A stretch of DNA of 64,000 nucleotides from Gigaspora rosea. Lineage: Eukaryota > Glomeromycota > Glomeromycetes > Diversisporales > Gigasporaceae. Numbering within the stretch: position 1 is the first letter of the stretch; each line of letters opens with the position of its first letter. The stretch lies in assembly GCA_003550325.1 (NCBI GenBank), contig QKWP01001734.1:18977-82976 (forward strand), written 5' to 3'. The notes beneath the pieces are model-generated. The model made no database searches, was not told the DNA's origin, and worked only from the letters and a program-made list of their open reading frames with translations. The translations under genes were made by a program, and so were the position numbers. Below, piece by piece: positions 11,169-22,049 of the stretch.

Positions 11169-11531
11169 CTAATGCTTAACAATTCTCTTGACTCTATAAC
11201 CTTTAGAAGGGTCCGAAAAGTGACACTCTAGGTGCTCTCTTGACATGCTGCTCTCGACCTTTATTTTTTCCTTCGACTGCGCCTCTGGTCCTTTATCCTT
11301 CCTTTTTTCGAAATAGGCTTGTAGTCTTTCGCCTAGCTCTTCTTTATTACCCTTCACGGAGAGGCCACAAGCTGCACACAAGTCCTTCAACTTAGTTAAA
11401 GTCAGCTTTGTCCAAACTCCCGCATTCATTGAGCGATTTGTAGACATATTTCTACAACTATTAAAAATTTTTTTTTCCATACCCAATCCGTATACTAAAC
11501 CATATTTAAGAGCAGTGTAGAGTGTATACAA
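11169..11531 (-). pseudogene. SAP-domain N-terminal part of the recombinase element
   Basis: A 120-codon minus-strand frame contains LTLTKLKDLCAACGLSVKG followed by NKEELGERLQAYFE, a good SAP domain (helix-extended loop-helix, a DNA-binding module of about 35 residues), then a charged Lys/Glu-rich linker. It lies directly upstream of the recombinase on the same strand and probably formed its DNA-binding N-terminus. The part ahead of the SAP motif looks like non-coding sequence read through. Confidence 0.6.
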
Positions 11532-12545
11532 CTACTCTGATCTTACACACATGTGACCTAGCTGTCACATGCTCTACTTATATACCCATACGAACCTATA
11601 CATTCGTATGTCTTGTTCATACCTTTACCCCTTTACCCCAACATGCGCGTTTTTTTTTTTTTACCCGATCTGTATACCATAGCATCGCTATAATTCATAA
11701 CCCTAACCCTAACCCTAACGCTAATATATATTACACCGGATCAGTATAGTATAGATTTAATAATTCGGCCTATACTATACGGATCTGCTCACCTATACCA
11801 TACTGATCTGCGAAATACCTCTCAGCACTAGAACTGTTTACGCTCAAGTACAAGTACGTACGTACGCAAAATGTGGATAATCAATTTCCTTGTGGATAAA
11901 AATGAGCAATGTGGCGGCTCACAAGGATACACTAAAATATTAACCGACAAATTGAATTTAAGATCAACTCAAACAAATTTAGAAATAACTTCATGTAAAA
12001 TGTTAATGTCGTTAATAAACAATATTCCCTTTATTGATTGGTATATGTCTTAACAGGATACATATGCTGGGTATTTAGTATAGATTTTATGAATCGTAAA
12101 CTCACATAATATTGACCAGCTTGCACAATGCCAGTTATGCGCAATTTATGCATAAGCTACACGTAAATTTTGAAATTTGACAGTTTACCCGTTCCGTGCG
12201 AAGCACAGGTAAATAAAAAAGAACCAATCATTGGTTTTTGTAAAGTCTGCTCTTAGCAAATGTATAAATAAAAACATAATGTTAATTGATCAAATACTGA
12301 ACATAGTAAATGACCTTTTATAATAAATCAACTAGAAAAAAAACAAGAAATTATCTAGATTGGATATTTCATTAAACCTGATTAAATCACGTAAAATTTT
12401 AGTAAATTTCACATTATAACAAAATTTCGAGTCATATAACCGTATACTTTATTGCGCTCCATTCCGAGAATTTTTCTTTATAAACAATAATTAGAACCAA
12501 TTACATCGAGTATGTAATAATTTCTTCTTATCGACAAACAAGCAA
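11532..12545. other. Gene-free repeats
   Basis: Positions 11701-11719 contain three CCCTAA units. Positions 11732-11815 contain an inverted pair around GTATAGTATAG/CTATACTATAC with CATACTGATCTGCG, words shared with 495-660. Positions 12185-12212 form a small hairpin around CCGTGCGAAGCAC. The open frame at 11871-12053 has no recognisable motif. Confidence 0.45.
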
Positions 12546-12681
12546 ATATGAATATTGTCAAGGGAAAACCTGTCATCGGCTTTATATTTTGTATCGGACA
12601 CAATCATTGGTAAATCAAATAGATTAAATCCAGTAAAAAATAGAAAGCCGACGACAGCTTTTCCCTTGACGACACTCATAT
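12546..12681. mobile_element. Foldback MITE, 136 bp
   Basis: Inverted arms of about 38 bp: ATATGAATATTGTCAAGGGA with CATCGGCTTT on the left and the complement ATATGAGTGTCGTCAAGGGA with CGTCGGCTTT on the right. A 53-bp relative made of the two ends only is at 14505-14557. It interrupts the minus-strand open frame spanning 12491-12808, which is therefore not called as a gene. Confidence 0.8.
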
Positions 12682-12699
12682 TAAATATTACCTGACATA

Positions 12700-12756
12700 T
12701 ATGATCGTACTGGTCCTGTGCGGCATCGCATGTCGCGTAGCTATCCTTAATTAATA
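12700..12756. repeat. Dispersed 50-bp motif GATCGTACTGGTCC
   Basis: GATCGTACTGGTCCT followed by a GC-rich stretch ending in a TGCGCAGCTAGC-like word occurs here, at 22651-22710 and at 48507-48560, always on the + strand. The conserved core stands out from AT-rich surroundings and may be the end of one transposon family. Confidence 0.6.
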
Positions 12757-13812
12757 TGAGTTGAATGCTTAGAAGAAAGAATATATAGACATTAGTTAGA
12801 ATTTTCACGATGATCTAAATAAATAAAGTAAACATGATAATATTCGATTTAATAATAGATTCATCTGATATTAATAAGTAAAATATGTGCATGCTTATCT
12901 GAGATTATCGACTATGTGGGGAATTATGTGTACCCGATTTGGGACAGCAGATCTAAAAGAGATCTATGGATATTCACGATGCCATCCATTATGTAAATGC
13001 TACATGGCGTGGTTAATCTCCTATATAACTTATCCAAAATTAATGCTATTAATAATAGTAAATTCTTAATTCTATCTAATAAAGAAAAAGGATAAATTTT
13101 GATCTTCTCCCTCAATAATTTGATTCCTATATTACCAAATTTTCGCGAAATAAAGATCATAGCCATTATTTAAATAATGCTCAAATTAAGTTTAAATTTA
13201 GTTCAAAGTCGAAATTACAATTATTTTGTGACAATACGATAATAAAGATTTTACTAATCAGACTATTATTTATGCATATGATCTGATATGCTTCCCATAG
13301 CATTATAAATGCATACATATACACGTTTTCACGCTCATCGTCGTAGCCAAATTCGGAGGTTACAAAGCATGTACTCATGTGAATATCTCAAGATTTATAT
13401 GACAAAACCCTTGATAAATTATGAGATTTCTGTAACATAAAATAATTAATTTATACAAGCATATCTGTTAAGAGTTTCAAACCATTATTTGACATATTCT
13501 CACCTATTGCAATTTATTGGTAATTATTCATGTCGGCCAAACTTTTATATTCATTCCAGTAAATTTTATCCATCAAATTAAGGCAACTATCCGAAAAGTT
13601 CAATAAAACAAACAACTTAGATGCTTAAGATATCTAATATTGTAACATTATTACTATTAAATAAGGCTATTCAGTTAAATTTTATTTATATATAGTAAAT
13701 TAAACCGAAAAACTATAAAATTTATAAAGATACCTAATTTGTAATATTATTAGATTAGTTACGTACGTAATACATGCAAAAATATTCTCGATTGCCAAAT
13801 TGAATATTATTT
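12757..13812. other. Gene-free, unassigned
   Basis: Short minus-strand frames (12924-13166, 13181-13378) have no domain or signal worth calling. No bounded repeat recognised. Confidence 0.35.
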
Positions 13813-13905
13813 GGGCGTAATTCAAATTAAAAAGGGAAATCTTTTTTTAAATCTGGTCAATCTGACCAGATTTATAAAAAGATTTCCCCCTTTCTGAACA
13901 ACGCC
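13813..13905. mobile_element. Foldback MITE, about 93 bp
   Basis: A near-perfect hairpin: GGGCGTAATTC and GGGAAATC with TAAATCTGGTCA on the left arm, mirrored by TGACCAGATTTA, GATTTCCC and ACGCC on the right, with a 3-base loop at about 13862. Target duplication not determined. Confidence 0.7.
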
Positions 13906-14049
13906 TATTTTTTATCACACTTTTTATGCTACAAGCTACAATCACATGTACATGTATATAGTGTAAAAACAAACTAAAGTTCGTACTTACTTCATCTATG
14001 TAAATCTTTCTCTTTTTCTATTATTATTACTGTATATCTTCTAATCCTT

Positions 14050-14051
<2 letters not shown>

Positions 14052-14089
<38 letters not shown>

Positions 14090-14095
14090 TCGGAG
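14052..14095. repeat. T44 homopolymer
   Basis: Uninterrupted run of T. It may mark a minus-strand retroposon tail, but no target duplication was found, so only the homopolymer is recorded. Confidence 0.8.
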
Positions 14096-14504
14096 AAATT
14101 CATCCGTATTCAGTTTTCTTTTTACACTTAAAATTCTTAAAATTGCATCGTGATAAAGCAATAAAGTATTTGATACGTATGATAACAAAGGAGTGAGTTT
14201 CAAGTTTCAAAAAGTTTTCACAGTATAATAGATGAAATGACTCATACTGATATGCCATTTATCGTTCAAATAATCAAACGTTTTGGTAAAATATCCAGTG
14301 AGCTTTAAATAGCTAAATATTTTTGGAATTCATAATTCTTTGTGAACAAGACTTATAATTCTATTTTGAAGCGTTAGAACATTGAAATCTCGTCATATTT
14401 GCAGATAGAGTATTTACGGAAAGCATTGTTATAGAAATTTCTATTACAAATTTAAATAAATTCTGCATATATATACTGTATGTATATTATGTACTGTACT
14501 GTAT

Positions 14505-14557
14505 ATATGAATACCGACAAGAAAACCTCGGAAGTTTTCCCTTGCCGGCACTCATAT
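14505..14557. mobile_element. 53-bp foldback, same family as 12546-12681
   Basis: ATATGAATACCGACAAGAAA and its mirrored CCCTTGCCGGCACTCATAT share ends with the 136-bp MITE at 12546 but lack its middle; a minimal internally deleted relative. Confidence 0.65.
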
Positions 14558-15039
14558 GATTATTTATGCGCCATACTGTACGTACAGTACGTACATTATT
14601 ATTTAATTTATTAAAATTTCCTTCTGACAGCCTTTGCATATTAATATAACATTTGCTTTCATTACAGCATTACATAACCAACGGGTCAAAATTTTTTTAT
14701 TTCTTGCCATATCGAATGGAGTTTCCAGACTTACAAGATTTCAAGGATTATCATTATTCTTCAAACAATAAAATTCCCTAAAATCGTATAAGTTCGAACA
14801 TTCTAAAGCATATATATGATGACGACCATTGCATACTTATGTAGCATATTTGTATAAGACGATTACTACACAGACTTTCACTTAATGAAGGGCCTAAAAC
14901 CTAATAAAATAAAAAAAAGCAAGATTCCTCCTCTATGTGCCTTTACAAAGTATTTCTGAAATTAAATAAGCATAATAAAACTTTAAGTTCTTCGAAAATT
15001 CATATTGTTGTGATGCTATTTATAAATACGTACAGTGGT

Positions 15040-15175
15040 TAGAAATATATATAGATATTTAATTAAAAATATATAGATACTTAATTAGAAATATATATAG
15101 ATACTAATTAGAAATAGTATAGATACTTAATTAGAAATATATATAGAGACTCGATTATAAATATATATAATTAGT
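15040..15175. repeat. Tandem repeat, about 24-bp unit, about 5 copies
   Basis: Units of TTAGAAATATATATAGATAC with minor variation follow each other without spacers. Confidence 0.8.
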
Positions 15176-15495
15176 AAACTGTATTGATAAATAAGTTCCA
15201 TTTTTGTTGGCCATTCAGCTTTGCAGTTTGCATAGTCTAATCACTTTGAATATTATCTACAATAATTCGGGTTCATATAAGCAATAATTTATACAATGAA
15301 ATCGAAACCTGAAACATTTATTATGCTAACTGCACTGGAACCATCAATGACGAATTTCACTGGCATTGCATAATGGCATTCGGATTGCTTAGTCATAGAA
15401 GGTCCTCGATATACTTCGGTCAATAAATTATAAATTGAAAACATTTAGCTTTAAGCTTAAATATTAATTTCAAACAATTAAAATTTAAATATACA

Positions 15496-15995
15496 GGGTC
15501 ACAAACACAAGGTCGCGAGTTCAAGTCCAACGGGCGGCGAAAAACTCTGCCAGGACCAGTTTGGAAAAAGATCTACGAGAGGAATTCTATTTATGTTCAA
15601 GAATGGATACATACAAAAGAAAGCAGTGACCGGCATAGCCACATGGCCGGAAACGACCAGAAAAGGCGAATCCGTCAAGAAATGACGTAAACATTGAGGG
15701 AGCCCGCTTAAAGAACCAAAAAAGGGAAAGCCTGACGAACCTAGACCGACCGAAATGAGAAGTGGTTCCCGGGGCAGATGATAAAAGGCCGGCCTATATA
15801 GCGATCCGGCGGGATTTGTAGTTCCTTAAAGTTGCCTATGATCCAAAAAGGTACGGGGCACTGGACGTGGTCGGCCGGATTCAGTCGGGATGAAGCGGAC
15901 TGTGGAGGAAGGGATAGACTAGTTAGGTAGACCCAAATGTATAAATAATATATAATATATAATGTACTACATATAAACATACTAAATAAAGCGCN

Positions 15996-16033
<38 letters not shown>
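15496..16033 (+). mobile_element. SINE-like polyadenylated retroposon, about 540 bp
   Basis: Flanked by a perfect 15-bp target duplication AAATTTAAATATACA (15481-15495 and 16034-16048, the first A bases overlapping the tail). It ends with AATAAA at 15984-15989 and an A-tail of about 40 (one N at 15994). Near its 5' end GAGTTCAAGTCC fits the RNA polymerase III B box (GWTCRANNC), with a GC-rich body unlike its surroundings. No A box is present upstream, so the copy is probably 5' truncated, as usual for target-primed insertions. No reverse transcriptase is encoded; a partner LINE would have mobilised it. A 3' fragment of a LINE or a processed host transcript are alternatives. Confidence 0.75.
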
Positions 16034-16039
<6 letters not shown>

Positions 16040-16046
16040 AAATATA

Positions 16047-16244
16047 CAAGTCACTCTCGTTATAGTGAAGTAATCCGTTCCATTAATAAAAATTTTTAAA
16101 AAATTCATTATATCGAGAGCTTTATTAGTAAATTCACTAAATCGAGAGAATTTTATATGAACTGTCTTTGAGCTTAACTTCACTATATCGAGATTTTAAT
16201 TAGTCTTCACTATATCGAGAGTTCACTATAACGAGAGTGACTTG
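16047..16244. mobile_element. pogo/Tc1-mariner-like MITE, 198 bp
   Basis: Perfect inverted terminal repeats CAAGTCACTCTCGTTATAGT, flanked by TA (16045-16046 and 16245-16246). The CTCTCGTTATA end is typical of pogo/Tigger families. The interior repeats CACTATATCGAGA four times. The right-hand target duplication of the SINE-like element overlaps the first two bases of this MITE, so the retroposon landed at the MITE edge later. Confidence 0.9.
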
Positions 16245-16339
16245 TATTACAAAACTACAATAGTTAAGAATATAACCAACTATAATTGTGAATTGAATCG
16301 TAAATGGAATTGCAAATCGTAGTGCAAATCTTAATACAT

Positions 16340-16730
16340 AAATTAAAAGAGCGTAAAAGTACCAGGAACGTAGTACAAAGTACGAAGAGTATGGTTTACT
16401 GAAGAGTTAAATGGAGACAGCAAAATCTGAGAATTAATTGGTTGATTAAATCTCATGACTTCGGATATTTCTATATCTGTGTACGTGCATATACCAGGAA
16501 CGGAGTACAAAGTACATTTACAATGGTATAGCGCATCTGATTGAATGATCCATCCTCATGACTTCATCAGGATTCTGCCTATATCGGGATCATTGTGCAC
16601 CGATGAGTATAGTCTTGATGTTTCTATATTTTACATTAAATGGGGCTTTTTTTCTAGTATCGCATGCATGATTTTTTAATTAGTGCAATAAAAATTTTGC
16701 ACATTGGACAGTGCGTGATCATAGAAACAT
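16340..16730. repeat. Dispersed repeat with TACCAGGAACGGAGTACAAA
   Basis: The word occurs at 16362 and 16492, with related forms at 16792, 18006 and, inverted, near 52150. The stretch 16490-16720 is similar in order of words to 59685-59920 (both continue through a GGGCTTTT block and a CATGATTT-like block). Confidence 0.6.
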
Positions 16731-16834
16731 TCTAAACCATTATGATGATATATTAATTTCTTCGTCTGGTCATTGATTTAAAAATATGTTAGGAACGGAG
16801 AGTAACAAAAACTATGGTTGAGCATAACGTGCAT

Positions 16835-17320
16835 GTTACAGTAAATGGCATGTGCGATTTTCTAGTAGCACAATAAAAAATGCGGTATGAACTGAAAACA
16901 TTGTTTTATTGTATAAGCGGTGAACTGAAAACATTGTTCTATTGTATAAGCGGTAACATTTATAATTATGTATTAAATTCCTTATCTGATACTTGATTTG
17001 AATATCAAATTTTAAATTGCATGTGCGATTTTCTAGTAGCAAAAAAAAAAATGTGGTATGACCCGAAAACATTGTTTTATTGTATAAGTGGTGAACTGAA
17101 AACATTGTTCTGTTGTATAAGCAGTAACATTTATAATTATGTATTAAATTCCTTATCTGACACTTGATTTGAATAATCTGGTTTTAAATGGCATGTGCAA
17201 TTTCCTAGTGGCGCGATAAAAAATGCGGTATGAAGATTTTGTTCTGTATAAGCAGTAATATTTATAATGATATATTAAATTCCTTATTTAGCACTTGATT
17301 TAATATCAGATTTTTTTTTT
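16835..17320. repeat. Tandem array, about 170-bp unit, three copies
   Basis: Units begin GCATGTGCGATTTTCTAGTA, continue with AATAAAAAATGCGGTATGA and ACATTGTTCTATTGTATAAG, and end TAAATTCCTTATCTGA. A fourth, separate copy lies at 17770-17880 and a diverged one at 60330-60440. Some units carry an internal duplication of the GAACTGAAAACATTGTT block. Confidence 0.85.
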
Positions 17321-19763
17321 TTTAAACTACAATAAGTTGTCGTCACAACAAGCTATTCCTACATATGTCTGACAGACCACAATTTTTTGGCTGCCATCTC
17401 AACAGGCCAATCAAACCAATGTTATGGTCATCAGGCCAATTAAAGCAGTGTTACCTCATTTTCAGGGCGGGAGGGAAGGGTTGATGTAACCAGAATGAAA
17501 GTTGGCAAAAAAGATCCGATTACCCATACTTAATTCATACATACTTGCTAATACTAAATTACCTTCATCATATTTACATCATAATTGCATAATTAATTAC
17601 TGCATATTTACATCACCAATTACATACTGCATTCTTAAGATCTCTTGATAGATAAACATGTGACCATAACCGTGCCTATAACATGTTCGATCGGGTGAAT
17701 AGATTCGAGACAAAAGCTGCCTGATACTTACGTATTGAGCAGCTATTGTATTGAATAATCCGGTATTACAGTAAATGCTATGTGCGGTTTCCTAGGCGCA
17801 ATAAAAAATGCAGCATGAACCAAAAATATTGTTCCGTTGTATAATATATTGGGTTTCCTTATTTAGCACTTGATTAAAAGCCTGTTTATCTAATTTATTA
17901 GTGCGCATTGGACATTGCGTGATCAGAGAATCATTCTAAAATATTATAATAAGATATTAATTTCTTTGTGTGGTCATTGATTTAAAAATAAATATTACTA
18001 TGTTGAGAACGAAGTGTAACAAAGAGTATTCGCACCATGATTCCTATTGCATTCCTTATTTAGTTATAATTACTGTTTGCAAAAAGTCATTGCAAATAAT
18101 CATACCTCTTGAATTCTTGATTTTGCGTATTAGGATTTTTCCTTTCACAGCTATTTTCACAGGACCTGTTACTCTTGCTTAGCACATAATTGATTTGTTG
18201 ACTTTAGCGACTTGAATTTTATCACAAAAATTAATATTATTATATGCTGATCATTTACAAATCTGAGGATCTAATTGGAAAATTGAAACTTGTGACTTTA
18301 TAATTCTATTATTAGTTCATGTGTGTATGTTGATGTGTATTCGTACTTATAGTGCGATGGATTTAATTTCTTTGACTGGTCATTGATTAAATACAAAAAA
18401 GTAAATAATACCTCTGTTAGTATTATTAAGAGTTCTCTTATGTGCTGTACAGGAGTGTGTGTGAGGTACCTATAATTAAATATCCAAAGAAACTAGTAAG
18501 TTGATCCATTCTGGACCTTGCCTAGTGTACTATATCTTTAATTAGTTCTTTTCAACTATATAGTGTATTATGAATAAACCTACGTATCAAGCCCTTGAGT
18601 CCGGTAAGTTACTATCGTAATATTTTCTGCACCTCAATATCACGATATTAACTTATTCTACTTCCGCCTTATGATTATGATATTATTAAATTGATCGTAC
18701 CTCCGATCATCCTTTATTTTTATTATTCTTTCTTTCCTAATTTGTTTCTCTATACTCACCCTTCGTTATTACTAGGGATGGCGGTCAGTCATCGGTCAGT
18801 CATTATCAGTGTTACTATAATAATATTTCTATGCCCAAAAATTACAGGATTTTATCCTTTATCCCTTTCCTAATTTGTTTCTCCATACATATCCTACGTC
18901 ATTACCATATATAGAACTTTCTTATTACTATATAGTTCTTCCAATTTCCATATATGTCCTTCTATATATATATTTAATTACCTTACCCGAATTCCATACT
19001 ACATTATTTTGCGATGCGTGAAAGTGAATTGGTTCGATGCATGGACAATACTAAGCATCGTTGAACAATCAAAGCCTTTACATATTTTCGCGAATCGCTA
19101 ACCCGATGAAGAGTATGTAGAACAGACTTCGAGATTAATGTTTCGGGTATAATATCTTAATGCAGATAGTAATGCGAGGGGAAGTTTATTGGTGTTCAAA
19201 GAATTAAAGATTAGTAATTTCGGAAGGAAGTTGATCCGACAAATGAATAATTTAGTTATTTATATATATCAAACATGTATATAAGTCTGATGTATTCACT
19301 CTTCATATATCTTCAGAAAAGCATTAGGCATAATGATTCCTCCTTTATAATAAAGTGAATGCTTATTATATTGTATCCCGTAACTTTAATTATTTTTGCA
19401 TCGCTTCCTTTTGAATCCCCTTTCCACATATTTATAAATCCGACCTATGTATTCCTTCTCTTGTTCACTATCACTAACTAAACTTAGCTCCCTAATCTGA
19501 CGCTCTCCCAATTCGCTTATAGCTGGTTGACCACGATCGGTTATACGGTTAAGTAACCAGTTATAGCTGATAAATTATTTACCCAATTATTCAATCACAT
19601 AATCTAGTTAAACTTGCAAATCATTTGACCACATTTAAAGTTGTTTTATTCTAGATCTGGACAAATGATCTGCAAATTTGACCAGAATTATTAACGATCT
19701 GTTTTGACCAGGCACACCGCAATTTTTGAACTTAATTATTTGCTGATCAAAAAAAAAAAGAAC
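17321..19763. other. Gene-free, unassigned
   Basis: No gene supported. A GC-richer patch at 17395-17500 (AGGCCAAT repeated, then GGCGGGAGGGAAGGG) and a direct repeat of TTTCCTAATTTGTTTCTC (18733, 18868) are the only structures noticed. Confidence 0.4.
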
Positions 19764-20105
19764 TCACCACGCAAAGTTAATTTTTCGTTTTGCATAACCC
19801 GCGACCCAATTTTATTTTAAAAAAAATTTTTTAATTATGCCAATTATTCCATTTTGCTATTTAATTTTTCTCCGGTGTCATCCGATGATGACACCGATAG
19901 ATCCGAAAAAAAAATCCAAAATTTTCTGATTTCATGTTATGCAAACCGAAAAATTAATTTTTCATGACCTTAGATGCGAACATGAGTATATTAATTTACA
20001 GTAGATTAAAAAATTAAAAAAAAATAGAAAATAAAAAAACCAACCCGTTGACTGAAATCTTAGAACACTATGTTATGCAAAATTAACTTTCCATGACCTT
20101 AAATT
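19764..20105. repeat. Interspersed MITE-like repeat with GTTAATTTTTCRTTTTGCATA ends
   Basis: Ends read GCAAAGTTAATTTTTCGTTT on the left and the complement of AACTTTCCATGACCTTA-like sequence on the right, with a conserved middle (ATTATTCCATTTTGCTA; CTCCGGTGTCATCCGAT). Related copies in opposite orientation lie at 47253-47592 and 52885-53152, and a shorter one at 32462-32640. Noncoding, probably one MITE family. Confidence 0.7.
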
Positions 20106-20271
20106 GCATATTCATCATTTTTGTAATATATTTGACTAACATTTTTGTAGAAATACTGTAGAAGTTATAAATTCATTATTTTGTAACATAACTTTTGTAA
20201 GAATATTGTTTGCGCATTTATCATTTTGCAAAAAATTTGAGTATTTGTTTCTTTTTAGGCTAGTTCGCTCT

Positions 20272-20282
20272 TAAAAAAAAAN

Positions 20283-20310
<28 letters not shown>
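20272..20310. repeat. Poly-A run with one N
   Basis: About 39 A bases, interrupted by N at 20282. Could be a retroposon tail; no flanking duplication found. Confidence 0.6.
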
Positions 20311-20313
<3 letters not shown>

Positions 20314-20605
20314 CAACTATAGCAATAGTATGTATATTTAAGCCAGATTTTGATAATCCTTTAGTGAGCTTACAATACTAGATATTATGATGTAGATTAA
20401 TATATATTTCTAGGTACAATGCTGTTCATAGATACACTCACGTTCCTGGTTTTGCGTGACAATGTCGCGCAGCTACTTATTAGAGTATGGTGCAAGCTTT
20501 TATTTATTTGATAATTGAGACTTAAAACATGTATGCAGCTAAAATTTCACGCTGAAAAATTTTATTTAAACCCCTCAATTATAGTTGACATAGTGAAACC
20601 TTGAG

Positions 20606-20720
20606 TACCAGTACGATCACGTTTCTTGTGAAACATGAAATGTGTATAGGGATGGTTGGCTTATGCTGATTTCCTTGGAATCCTTTTTTGGTAAACGTTA
20701 TGATTCTCGTTTATCCGTTA
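20606..20720. repeat. Dispersed repeat CAGTACGATCACGTTTCTTG, copy 1 of 3
   Basis: Near-identical opening of about 50 bp (through AACATGAAATGTGTATAGGG) shared with 32700-32830 and, more diverged, 41368-41470, all on the + strand and followed by CTTTTTTGATG or GCTGATTT blocks. Noncoding family of unknown type. Confidence 0.7.
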
Positions 20721-21397
20721 TTGGAAGGAAGTTAATTTTTTAATGACGAATGGAGTAATTGTATTAGGTATGTCGTTATGATGAAATAGTTGCGTCATTT
20801 TTCTTTGAACGTTATTCAAAAAATGTTTTCGTATGTAGCGTACAAAATTTATAATTGATAAATGTCGCATATTTGAGTATGTTGGTTTGCACATCGCTTT
20901 GATTATAGGTGATAGTTCGTTAGCAAATTATGGGCTCAATGTTATTGTGGGTTTGAATCTTTTTTTTTTTTGATGTATGTATCATGTGACATTTTATCCG
21001 TGAAATTTTTATGATATGCATGTGTAACGTGAATATAAATAAATTCAACCTCTCCAATAACTCTTATGAAAGAGACCTTTTGGGTGGGAATTGAGATTTC
21101 TGTTTGTTTGTTTAAAAGGGTTAAGTCTATTTCTTTGATTGGGTATATAATATCGACGGTGGTATTTATTCTTACATGCGAGAAAGTATGGGTGTATATT
21201 GTAACAAATATTTCGATTAACGTAAGATTTCACAAACGAGTGTATTCCGTTAACGTGATTTAATTCGAACATACGTACGTATGAAACAGCTTTACTGAAT
21301 TGTTTCATAAACATTATGTAAATAGATATTTCAAATCAAATGTAAAAATAGTGCCGATGAATGTAATCATGATGATGTATTTGATAATCATTATAAC
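20721..21397. other. Gene-free, unassigned
   Basis: Overlapping short frames on both strands at 21045-21314 show no recognisable domain. Confidence 0.35.
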
Positions 21398-21550
21398 TAT
21401 ATTCGATGATCGATGATCATTATGACTATAATCGATCGATGATCATTATGACTATATTTTGATGGATTATGACTATATTTTGATGGATTATGACTATATT
21501 TTGATGGATTATGACTATATTTTGATGGATTATGACTATATTTTGATGCA
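21398..21550. repeat. Minisatellite, 21-bp unit
   Basis: TATGACTATATTTTGATGGAT repeats almost perfectly five times, preceded by diverged units with ATCGATGATCATTATGAC. The unit is a multiple of three, so an artificial SKYSHNP-repeat frame appears on the minus strand. Confidence 0.9.
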
Positions 21551-21584
21551 CTGAATCCTGCCATTTTGCAACCATCCATGTCTA

Positions 21585-21715
21585 CAGCCGGCCTGCATTA
21601 CGCAGGTGGGAAACCACCGGCTAATCTTAAGCATCAATCTCAAAGCAGCAACAGCTTGACTGCAAAACTCAGGGTCGACAGCCGGCCCGCGTATGCGGGT
21701 GGTAACCACCAGCTG
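21585..21715. repeat. Two copies of a three-way-junction hairpin repeat
   Basis: Two units (21585-21623 and 21679-21715) fold the same way: an outer stem CAGCCGG with CCGGCT or CCAGCTG, enclosing a hairpin (CCTGC/GCAGG in the first, CCCGC/GCGGG in the second) and a short hairpin TGG/CCA. The T-A to C-G exchange in the middle stem is compensatory. The one outer mismatch (C against A) becomes a G-U pair if the minus strand is transcribed. Function unknown. Confidence 0.6.
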
Positions 21716-22049
21716 ACTCTACAAATAGCTAAATCAATTATACATCAAATGCACTGATGTATGCTGTATATCACACCAAAACAAGCTAATAAAGCTCAGT
21801 ATCCAGCATTATATGCTGGTGTGCTTCCAAATAAGTAGGAATCACAAGCGTGCGATCCTGTTTGTTTAACCAGAATGCAAATGACAATCATTCATCAAAC
21901 AATTAGTTAATTATCATAAATAAAAATTTAAATTAAATAACATCTAACAACGTTTAAATTTACGAAGAACTATAATCAACTTTAAACAACTAAAAATATT
22001 ACAAGATTGTCATTTGAGTAATTTACGTCAGTAAAAATCAATTACATTC

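Larger units (their letters stand above)
9367..11531 (-). mobile_element. Tyrosine-recombinase element, decayed (Crypton or DIRS/Ngaro-like)
   Basis: Read on the minus strand: a SAP domain segment, a tyrosine recombinase, then a direct repeat (10477-10535), a minisatellite-bearing internal part, and a second copy of the direct repeat (9367-9426; shared words GCTCAATCAGATGACTT and GCTGAAAAACATATGGGAATA). A repeat flanking an inner segment downstream of the recombinase resembles the split direct repeats of Ngaro/PAT elements, but no reverse transcriptase is visible, which fits a Crypton equally well. The element is broken, with a few breaks in the coding part. A second partial copy lies inverted at 36337-37190. 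The right boundary is uncertain. Confidence 0.65.

Noticed and set aside
12491-12808. Minus-strand frame of 105 codons with an apparent signal peptide
   Set aside because: Its body is the foldback MITE 12546-12681 and its next part is the dispersed GATCGTACTGGTCC motif, so the frame is a patchwork of repeats.
15517-15560. Possible tRNA gene at the B-box-like sequence
   Set aside because: Only a B-box and a partial T-arm-like stretch are present; no acceptor, D or anticodon arm can be folded, so it fits a truncated SINE head better.
21397-21579. Frame with SKYSHNP repeats
   Set aside because: The 21-bp minisatellite is a multiple of three and gives a repeated peptide by chance.
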